A stretch of 30,621 nucleotides of DNA. It comes from Stramenopiles sp. TOSAG23-3 (taxonomy: Eukaryota; Sar). Under the pieces are notes generated by a model. The model saw nothing but the letters and a program-made list of their open reading frames with translations, ran no database searches and was not told where the DNA came from. Location: the NCBI GenBank assembly GCA_900128585.1, contig LT642228.1, positions 1-30,621 of the forward strand, written 5' to 3'. Position 1 is the first letter of the stretch. Each line of letters starts with the position of its first letter. Both the position numbers and the translations under genes were made by a program. Positions 15,706 through 23,016 of the stretch are shown here, piece after piece.

Positions 15706-18654
15706 ATGAGAGGTTCGACAGTCCGATTCTCTCGCGCTCCACCCGTTAGGCAGTCGTCTCAACTTTCGACGAAACCGTTGGATGCAGCTGGCACGCGTCG
15801 CCTAAACCAATATGGGGCTGCGTCTGGAGGAATCAATACATCGAGTGGGAGGAAAACAGTAGGCCTTGCTGTAAAGACCTCGACCTTTTCGTTTGGTGGG
15901 AACGACGAGCTCAACGGCCAAGACTTTACCGAAAAGAATTGGAAACAAATCAACCAGATGAAGAAAAGCAGACTAAAGCAGACTGAGAAACGAATCAATC
16001 GCGCCCGCATGGTGAAACAAAGCGAGCGAACAGCCAAACCCCAGTATTACATGGGGGCAAAAAGTGGAAGATCCCTGACGAGCGCTTCGGAGTACTCTGG
16101 CAAAGAGAACGACGACCAACTGCCGGCCTTTCAAAGGCGAAGGACAACTCCTGTGAAGCGGCGTACCGTGCGCTCCTCTGACAAATCCCGTGTCCCGATC
16201 GCCGAGAGGTCCAGGGTTAAAAAGAATCCCAATCGTTTTACATCAAACACAAATTCAATTAGCAACCGTGTCGAAATGGGAAGTGGTCCGTCCGAGTCTA
16301 TCCCGTCGCCTTTGCGAGAAAAACACGATGCTGCGACGGCTGCGTTGGTTAAATATGAGAAGACCTTGGCCCGCGTCGACAAGCAAGTCGCGGAATACTT
16401 TCACGAAGAGGCCGATGAGAAAAAGCCTGGTTACGAAACGACCGAGGCGCTGGAAAAACACCGTCGGAACCTAGAACGAGCCCATGGAATGCAGCGCACC
16501 CCTGGAATGGCACCCCTGCCAAAGGAAAAGGGGAAATCACTGAAGCAACGAGACCCATACCTTGCCCTGTTGCTTGGGCGGTTAGAGGGCGAACTCGACA
16601 CCGTTGAAACACCGGGCATGCAGCCGCTGGATGACAACACGCCGGTGACTACCTATGAAGCTGTGTCCAGCCAGCGCAACATGAAAAAATCGTCATCGAA
16701 ACCAAGGGTGTCCCTGGTTGAGAGACAGTCAAAAGGGCCAAAACAGGCACCCAAACCCCAGCCACCGGCAGGAGACATTATCAAGGACCGCAAGCGTGAA
16801 GAGGCTCGCAAGCGAGTTGAATCAAACTGCATTCGCCTCAGTAGGGCATTGAAGTCCAACGTGGTCGAAATCCAGCTGTGCATATGGGACTGGCAAAAAA
16901 CTAGGGACAGAAAGTTCAAGTCCAAGGAAGTCCGCAAACAGAAGCGCCTTGGACTGCGAAAAGACCTTTCTCGCCGCCTCAGCAACCATCGCCGAGCCTG
17001 CGTCAACCTTATCGAGGCAGTGAAGGAATGGCAAAAAATGAATAAGACGAAACAAGCGTTCATGTTTCAAGGAGAAGACGTGTACCGTTTGATCATGCGT
17101 ATGCCGGTATTGCCGGCAGCTGAAAAACACGAGGAACGAACGCTGTTGCATGAGTTTAGTCTCTCCCTGTTAAGCTCCGACGAAGAAGTCATATCGTGGC
17201 TCGGATTTCGCCCGGGAAATGTGGCACATCGGAGCAACGGGTTTATTGATACCAACCCGTTCCTGCTTCCGCCATTCGACTTAAAACGTTTGTCTGTATT
17301 GACCGGAAACAGAGAGGACTCGCTTATAGCACAAATGGAAGAAGAGGAAAATGAGGGGGAAGACAGCGACGACGAACAGTATCCTTACGCCTGCGCGGAA
17401 GACATGCCATTGTGCTGTTTTATTTGCAACGTTGGTACCCGCACTGATACGGGGATTTGTGCTAATTGTGGACATAAGGGTACGAGCGATTGGCAAGAAA
17501 GGGATGCAAAGGCGAGGGAGGCGCGTTACGAGGAGGAGCTTATGTTTTTTGAAGAAGACAAAATTGAAAAGAAAGCCATGAAAAAGAAGCGCACGGAACA
17601 AGCGAAGAAAAACAAGGTCATGTACGATTCGCAGATCGGAGACGAGATTCTTTTGAAGTTCAATGAATTCAATCATCTACTGATGAACTATGATTTTCAG
17701 GCCCAAGAAGAAGTACATGAAATTTTACCCGAAGAAGTTGCGCCCGAAGAAGAGCAGGAAGGGGAGGCTGATGAAAACAGTGACGCTGACGAATCAAAAC
17801 CAACGGAGTACGATGCTCACGACAATAGCTACGAAAGCAAGTATGATGAGCAACCAGAGGAAGAAGAGGACCCAGACGCAGATATGAAAAAGATCCTGCA
17901 AGAAATGCGAGATACAGGGGACGATTCTTCTGTTCAAGCCCCGGAAGAGCTGTGGGAGCAGAAGTCGCAAGTTCTTGATGATGTGCAAAATGTACCCGCC
18001 GCGTTCGAAGAGAAAACAGAAGGAATTGTTGATCAAGAGGCCGTGTGGGAAGAAAAATCACAAGTGGGAGATTTGCCTTCTCCCGTGGAAGTTGTTGGAG
18101 AAACACGAGAGGCCCCAATGGAAATTGGCGATGACAACAGCAGTGAAACTGAAGCTGTAGTGCCATTTGAAGCGGTGGAGAGTAACGAAGAAGCGAAAGA
18201 AAACGAGGAGAGAGCAGAGAACGAGGAGGCAGCTGAGAACGACGAAGCATCGGTTGTGAACGAACAAGTCAGGGAAGACAGGCCGAAATCTGCTGTTGAA
18301 TCTCCAAAGTCACAGCTTTCCCCTGCCTCGTCCAGGGCATCCAGATCGGCCCCCGCCAGCCCTCATAGTGCCAGCGGGGAATTCCCCGATCATTATGATG
18401 ATAATGAAATGCTGAAAAATAGTGTTCAGTTTGTGCCAGAGGAAATGGGGGCAGGCGACGAAGAAACGACCGCCGATTCCCAGGTAGATGCACGTGGCGA
18501 CGTGGATGTTGAGAATAAAGTGGGAATGGAGCAAAAAATAGAAAGACCACTATCGAGAGAAGAAATGAGGGCCGCAAGACTCGCCGCGATGGAGAAGCGA
18601 ATGGCCAGCATGGGGTCAAAGCTGGAAAATGAGGAGGAACAGCAAGACGAATAA
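15706..18654 (+). CDS. Unrecognised 982-residue charged protein with a zinc ribbon
   Basis: I do not recognise a family. Residues 1-190 are basic and disordered (RRTTPVKRRTVRSSDKSRVP). Two similar short motifs, TPGMAPLP and TPGMQPLD, lie at about 265 and 304. A helical basic region at about 365-470 (WDWQKTRDRKFKSKEVRKQK) leads into a conserved-looking segment, LLSSDEEVISWLGFRPGN then FIDTNPFLLPPFDLKRL. A four-cysteine zinc ribbon, CFICNVGTRTDTGICANCGH, lies at about 574-593. Coiled coil follows at 605-650. The last 300 residues are extremely Glu/Asp-rich and include a duplicated unit (EELWEQKSQV and EAVWEEKSQV). The C-terminus is a helical REEMRAARLAAMEKR segment. The start ATG has a purine at -3. 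A cytoskeletal or ciliary scaffold is possible but unsupported. The gene is convergent with the next gene (192-bp gap). Confidence 0.85.
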   Translation: MRGSTVRFSRAPPVRQSSQLSTKPLDAAGTRRLNQYGAASGGINTSSGRKTVGLAVKTSTFSFGGNDELNGQDFTEKNWKQINQMKKSRLKQTEKRINRARMVKQSERTAKPQYYMGAKSGRSLTSASEYSGKENDDQLPAFQRRRTTPVKRRTVRSSDKSRVPIAERSRVKKNPNRFTSNTNSISNRVEMGSGPSESIPSPLREKHDAATAALVKYEKTLARVDKQVAEYFHEEADEKKPGYETTEALEKHRRNLERAHGMQRTPGMAPLPKEKGKSLKQRDPYLALLLGRLEGELDTVETPGMQPLDDNTPVTTYEAVSSQRNMKKSSSKPRVSLVERQSKGPKQAPKPQPPAGDIIKDRKREEARKRVESNCIRLSRALKSNVVEIQLCIWDWQKTRDRKFKSKEVRKQKRLGLRKDLSRRLSNHRRACVNLIEAVKEWQKMNKTKQAFMFQGEDVYRLIMRMPVLPAAEKHEERTLLHEFSLSLLSSDEEVISWLGFRPGNVAHRSNGFIDTNPFLLPPFDLKRLSVLTGNREDSLIAQMEEEENEGEDSDDEQYPYACAEDMPLCCFICNVGTRTDTGICANCGHKGTSDWQERDAKAREARYEEELMFFEEDKIEKKAMKKKRTEQAKKNKVMYDSQIGDEILLKFNEFNHLLMNYDFQAQEEVHEILPEEVAPEEEQEGEADENSDADESKPTEYDAHDNSYESKYDEQPEEEEDPDADMKKILQEMRDTGDDSSVQAPEELWEQKSQVLDDVQNVPAAFEEKTEGIVDQEAVWEEKSQVGDLPSPVEVVGETREAPMEIGDDNSSETEAVVPFEAVESNEEAKENEERAENEEAAENDEASVVNEQVREDRPKSAVESPKSQLSPASSRASRSAPASPHSASGEFPDHYDDNEMLKNSVQFVPEEMGAGDEETTADSQVDARGDVDVENKVGMEQKIERPLSREEMRAARLAAMEKRMASMGSKLENEEEQQDE

Positions 18655-18660
18655 GCTTTT

Positions 18661-18677
18661 TTAAATAACAGCCAATG
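18661..18677 (-). repeat. Shared 3'-gap motif, copy d (short, inverted)
   Basis: On the minus strand it reads CATTGGCTGTTATTTAA, matching the central ATTGGCTGTTATTTAA of copy c over 16 bases. The head (AACAAGAAA) and the tail are absent. It lies 7 bp after the stop of the 982-residue protein and 170 bp after the stop of the convergent gene. Confidence 0.45.
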
Positions 18678-18846
18678 ATTTAAAACTTAACTAACACAAA
18701 TTAATATCATTAAACTTAAAATCTTATTTTTCAAAGGATTCATTTTTCATCATCAGGAAAAATGCTTGTTGACGGAGTTCGCTTTCAGACCAACGACTGG
18801 CTGGACGTGCAACCCTATCCACCGGACTCTCCGCTCTGGAACACAT

Positions 18847-21600
18847 CTACTCCTCTGCCAATGGCGTGTCCTTGGTCGGTTCACCTACCTCCCTTAATTT
18901 CCCTAATTTCACGGCCAATTCGCACAGCTGGTTAATCGTGTCTACGGTCGCTATTTTTAATTTTTTTAAAATGTTCGTTGCAAACTCAATTTTTGCTTGA
19001 GTAACACCGCACTTAGCCATAGTTTCTACTCCAGCAGCGAACAACGTGGGGACCCAGATTTGAAGGACTTGCCCCCACAATTCCTTTCGAGTGGGAGAAA
19101 ATAATTGAGTACCGACATCCATTGCGAGAGTCCCATACAAACACGCCGCCCGGTCCTGTTTGTGTTTCGCACATGCTGCCGCTTCGGCCAACAAAGCCCA
19201 TGCAAATCTTGACGCTGGAGTATTGGCCTTGTTCTCAACGGTTTCGAAGTGAGCAGCGTCAAGCGTAGCTTTGCATTCTGCATCCGAATGGTGGTACATA
19301 AAGGCATAGGCAAAATTTATTGTCTTCGTACTTTCTTCTACTTCCTCGGGATTGTCGTACGCACTCAACGCTTCTTTTGCTACTTGGACCAGTTCCGTAA
19401 CTGCAACTTTCGTATCTGCATCGTCCATTGAAACCCAGGCACACAGTTTTGCCAAGAATTTTGATGTTTCCTTTCGGATGTCTGCGACCTTCAATGGGGT
19501 TGCCAATCCAGATTTAATCTCTTTCAAAGCGATAAGACCACGCATCGACTCTTTGAAGTGTGACGCGGCCGCAACACCGTTCCCGAAACTGGCTTTTATG
19601 GTGCCCAACTGTGCGTTGAGCTCCATGACGCGAGACAATTTGACAGTTTCTGGGTCTTTTATTTGGGCCGCGGGGGTGCCAACACGGGAAACAGCGTCGT
19701 TGCCGTTGCTGCCCGCAACGCTTTCTAAAGTTTCAGCTTCCAGCTCCTGGTTCGCCGCCGTGGCCGCTTCCTCCAACATTTTTTCCACGCCAGTGTCACT
19801 GGAGCCGATCAAGCATAATGCAACCTTTGCCAAGAGGCGGCGGGCAGTAGACAACAGCGCATCGTTTACGCTCGAATCGGTTGATTCCACGGGGGCCAGC
19901 TTAATTAAAATGCGGCACGCTCGTGCGCTTGACATAAAGTCGCTTCTACTATGAGCTGTGATGGCTTCAATCTGCAGGCGGGCTGCAACACGTGATATTT
20001 TAACGGACTTGTACCCTAGCGCATCGTAGCACTCTGGATACATGGTAAAAATAGCTCTCCTGTCGGTTGGGACCGCTCGGCTCCCTCCCAGGTTTTGGAG
20101 TGCCTCACTCCCTGCCTCTATTTTAGCGTCAAGATCATGGCCATCCACAGACTCTGCCCCATTACAAAATACCAAGCTTTGCTCTAAACTTTCTATGGCG
20201 TCGCTATACGCAGTGAGCAAGGCACGTTTTCCTGTAGGGTTTGGCAGGCCTAGTGCCGCTTCGGCAACCTGCTTCGCCGAACACATTTTTCCCTTGCTGA
20301 CGAGGGAAATTACAAAAAAGAAAAAATTACGACGGTCGGTCTCCGACGCCTTTTCCGTTTCCAGAGATTTGAACGTTTCAATGCTCTCGAGCATTATTTG
20401 TACCGCTGCGTCCGTGTTGCCTGCCATAAGGGACGACATCGCATGCAGCACGGTGGTCATTCCTCGCTCTTGCCCTGTTTTCTTTTCGAACAATGGGTGT
20501 TTAGAAGCTTCCGCTAACAACTGTTCCGTATACTCTGCGGTCGCCCCACTGATACCAGTGCACTGCAGCGATAATTTACTTGCAGAGATAATCGCGTCCA
20601 GGTATTCTTGTGACTCTTCCCCGTGCACATCTTTGACCAGGCGCACTTCCATTTTTGCTATCTGGGCTGCCTGCGCGAGCCTGAACGCGCGTTGTCTGGG
20701 CATTGCATTCGCGATCATCACTTTCGTTGTCTTCGCCTCTCTAGTCATTCGCAGCGCCAGCAAGGAGCCCTTGACAGGGGTTTGGTTTCCGGTGGCGAGA
20801 CGGGTGCTTCGGGACGTCCAGCCAAGCTTTTGGCAAGCCTTCAAGTCTCCCAGCTGAGCTGAACAGAACCCGCACAAATATTTTGTAGCCGGCATCATGT
20901 CTGGGTCGACCTTTTTGCCTGCCCTCAAGTCGGAGAAGTACTTGTGATTTGCATGGGCAAATGCCGTGTTTGCAAGTCGGTACGGGTTGGGAAACGTAAA
21001 AAAGTCGATGCACTTTTGAAACAGACCGTTGGCGGTAAAATCTCTTCGACCAACTTTGGCTGTGTCTTTGAAGTAATTGATTTTCTGAAGGTTCATGCAA
21101 GCAACGAAGTGTTGCAGGGCTTGTTTTGAGTCGCCTGTGAGGAAAGCAAGCTCGACCTTTTGCCAGCCTTTGTGCGCGAAGAACTCATTTGCTTGGGCAG
21201 TCGGGATAGGGGTGTCCCTCCTGATTGGGCTTTGCGCCCCTCCCGTCAAAGAGTTGAGGAACCCTGCCTGGAATCCTGGGTTGGCGGCAGCACGTGGCGG
21301 CGCAGGGGCTGCGTTTTTCTTCCTCGCCGCGGCCGCAGTCAAGGGCTGAGAGGCCTTCTTCGCTTTCGCAGAGGCCCCACCTTTTGCTCTGGCAGCGCCG
21401 CTGTTCCCACCCTTCTTCTTTTTCTTCTTCTTTTTCTTCTTTCGCTTTCCACCCGTCCCAAGAAAAAAGTAACCCGCAGCAGCCATCACCACGCCAGCAC
21501 CGACAACCGCAACAGTTGTCAACAACCCCGACCCAGACGTTTGCTCGCTCTCTTTTGGAACCTCTGGGAGGTCCCCAAACGTCGGTTTGATCGTTTGCAT
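18847..21600 (-). CDS. N-terminally membrane-anchored helical-repeat protein with a poly-Lys run
   Basis: 917 residues, ATG start with A at -3. A 23-residue N-terminus is followed by one hydrophobic helix (about 25-48, TVAVVGAGVVMAAAGYFFLG) and directly by KRKKKKKKKKKKGG. An Ala/Lys/Gly-rich linker runs to about 130. The rest is a long helical array with TPR-like spacing (QANEFFAHKGWQKVELAFLT; LFQKCIDFFTFPNPYRLANT), with no motif I can assign. The positive run after the helix suggests that the long C-terminal part faces the cytosol. That layout (anchor, basic linker, helical repeats) is like TOM70 or other outer-membrane receptors, but I see no sequence signature proving it. The lysine run is coded by mixed AAA and AAG. 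The gene is convergent with the previous gene and divergent from the MORN gene. Confidence 0.85.
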   Translation of the reverse strand: MQTIKPTFGDLPEVPKESEQTSGSGLLTTVAVVGAGVVMAAAGYFFLGTGGKRKKKKKKKKKKGGNSGAARAKGGASAKAKKASQPLTAAAARKKNAAPAPPRAAANPGFQAGFLNSLTGGAQSPIRRDTPIPTAQANEFFAHKGWQKVELAFLTGDSKQALQHFVACMNLQKINYFKDTAKVGRRDFTANGLFQKCIDFFTFPNPYRLANTAFAHANHKYFSDLRAGKKVDPDMMPATKYLCGFCSAQLGDLKACQKLGWTSRSTRLATGNQTPVKGSLLALRMTREAKTTKVMIANAMPRQRAFRLAQAAQIAKMEVRLVKDVHGEESQEYLDAIISASKLSLQCTGISGATAEYTEQLLAEASKHPLFEKKTGQERGMTTVLHAMSSLMAGNTDAAVQIMLESIETFKSLETEKASETDRRNFFFFVISLVSKGKMCSAKQVAEAALGLPNPTGKRALLTAYSDAIESLEQSLVFCNGAESVDGHDLDAKIEAGSEALQNLGGSRAVPTDRRAIFTMYPECYDALGYKSVKISRVAARLQIEAITAHSRSDFMSSARACRILIKLAPVESTDSSVNDALLSTARRLLAKVALCLIGSSDTGVEKMLEEAATAANQELEAETLESVAGSNGNDAVSRVGTPAAQIKDPETVKLSRVMELNAQLGTIKASFGNGVAAASHFKESMRGLIALKEIKSGLATPLKVADIRKETSKFLAKLCAWVSMDDADTKVAVTELVQVAKEALSAYDNPEEVEESTKTINFAYAFMYHHSDAECKATLDAAHFETVENKANTPASRFAWALLAEAAACAKHKQDRAACLYGTLAMDVGTQLFSPTRKELWGQVLQIWVPTLFAAGVETMAKCGVTQAKIEFATNILKKLKIATVDTINQLCELAVKLGKLREVGEPTKDTPLAEE

Positions 21601-21782
21601 GTTTCAGTGTGTATATTTACTTCTCTTTCTCAATTTACCGCGCACACAAATACGAAATGATAGATGGGTTAAATATTCAACCAAAGTTATAAGCAATAAG
21701 GTAAAGAAAAAATAAACTGAATAAATGTCATTAATGAGTTAGTTATATATGCTAAGAAATCAATAAATATCCCCACCGCCTC

Positions 21783-21807
21783 CACGTACCGTACGTGTTC
21801 TACGTCA
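21783..21807. promoter_or_regulatory. Cluster of ACGT-core sites
   Basis: CACGTAC-C-GTACGTG (21783-21797) is a perfect palindrome with 7-bp arms, and TACGTCA follows at 21801-21807. ACGT cores are typical bZIP or bHLH binding sites. The cluster sits in a short GC-rich islet about 185 bp upstream of the ATG of the minus-strand gene. Function is inferred from sequence alone. Confidence 0.35.
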
Positions 21808-21913
21808 GTCATCATCATCATCATCGCATCCTGTGTTGTTGTTTGTTATTTTAGTAGTACCATTTTATTATATGTATATATAATAATATTGCTTGAGATG
21901 ATAGAAATTGCTT

Positions 21914-21936
21914 TTGTTGTTGTTGTTGTTGTTGTT
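21914..21936. repeat. TTG trinucleotide repeat
   Basis: About seven TTG/TGT units in the divergent spacer. Confidence 0.85.
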
Positions 21937-22385
21937 TTTACGAAGTATCATCACCACCCGGACGACCATCCACTTATTCTTCTTCAAAACAAAAATACTA
22001 TAATTAATATTACACCAATTTAAAAAAAAATATATATTTATTTATATAGAAGACTAATACATCATCACACAGCACACAAACAACAACAAAAACTCCAATC
22101 CATTGAATAGGATTAAATACAAGTATATAAAATAGTATTCTATTATTCCAATGATAACAAATATATTTGGTTGTTGCTTTTTTGAGCTTGATGATGAAGG
22201 AGTTGAACAAAGTTATTTATTCGCAAGTGTGATCGATCGCAAATCTATCAATGGTCTTCAATCATCTCTTTGCTGTGCTTATATTATTTATTTACATTTT
22301 ACTCGTAAAAGATTTATTTTTTTTTAGAGAGAGAGATAACATAATTATTACACCATAATAATACTCGGCGCATTATAAAGCAATA

Positions 22386-22426
22386 GGAAGGAAGGAAGGA
22401 AAGAAAGAAAGAAAGAAAGAAAGAAT
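22386..22426. repeat. GGAA then GAAA tetranucleotide repeat
   Basis: Three or more GGAA units grade into six or more GAAA units on the + strand. Confidence 0.9.
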
Positions 22427-22624
22427 GAAGTAATAAGAATTTAATAAACGATAAATAAAAAAATAAGAAGAAAGAAGAGGAAAAGGCGCGATCGACAACT
22501 ACTGTGTGATTTTGTTGTTGTGTTGTGTTGTTTTGATGATGGGGCCACGTTGTCTTTAGTAGTAGTAATAATACAGTACAACAACAATAATAAAAAAGTA
22601 TGGATGAGAAAGGTGCGATGAGAT

Positions 22625-22668
22625 GTTGTCGTCGTCGTCGTCTTCTTCTTCTTCTTCTTTTTTTCTCT
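22625..22668. repeat. GTC then TTC trinucleotide repeat
   Basis: About five GTC units switch directly to TTC units and then to a T run, which suggests one repeat mutated into the other. Confidence 0.85.
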
Positions 22669-23016
22669 TATATTAAATTTCATATCATCATCATCATCTA
22701 AATAATTTATTTTTTTTTATTATTATTATATTATTATTGTTGGTGGGGTGTGGGTGTGGTGTATTTATATTTGTTTTATTGATAAATTGTAAGAAGTGTT
22801 TGAACCTGTGGAACCAGAAAAAGATTGATAAATCTTATCTTTTTATCGTAACCACACACAAAGCGCACGTCTAATTAAACTTATTACCGCTTGCATTTAG
22901 GCATCGGGTTTAGTGTTACGTGGCTGGCCCCTTTGTACGACCGTTCGGGTGCTGCTGTCCGTCTGGCTGTCCCGGTTTCCTGTGCCACGTTCGAGGGAGC
23001 GTTGCGTTACAAAACG

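Larger units (their letters stand above)
21601..23016. other. Divergent spacer between the anchored helical protein and MORN genes
   Basis: 1416 bp with no credible gene. It holds a GC-rich islet with ACGT cores (21773-21809), a TTG repeat (21914-21936), GGAA/GAAA repeats (22386-22426), a GTC/TTC repeat (22625-22668) and much A/T. From about 22897 the composition becomes coding-like up to the MORN ATG. That leader is open in the MORN frame but has no ATG, and it begins right after TTGCATTTAG, which could be a splice acceptor. Confidence 0.6.

Noticed and set aside
18540-18600. Possible p97/VCP-interacting motif at the C-terminus of the 982-residue protein
   Set aside because: The REEMRAARLAAMEKR segment does not meet the R-x5-AA-x2-R spacing.
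20042-20857. 271-codon + strand frame inside the anchored helical protein gene
   Set aside because: Antisense shadow; no recognisable domain, and the opposite frame is much longer with an ATG and an N-terminal anchor.
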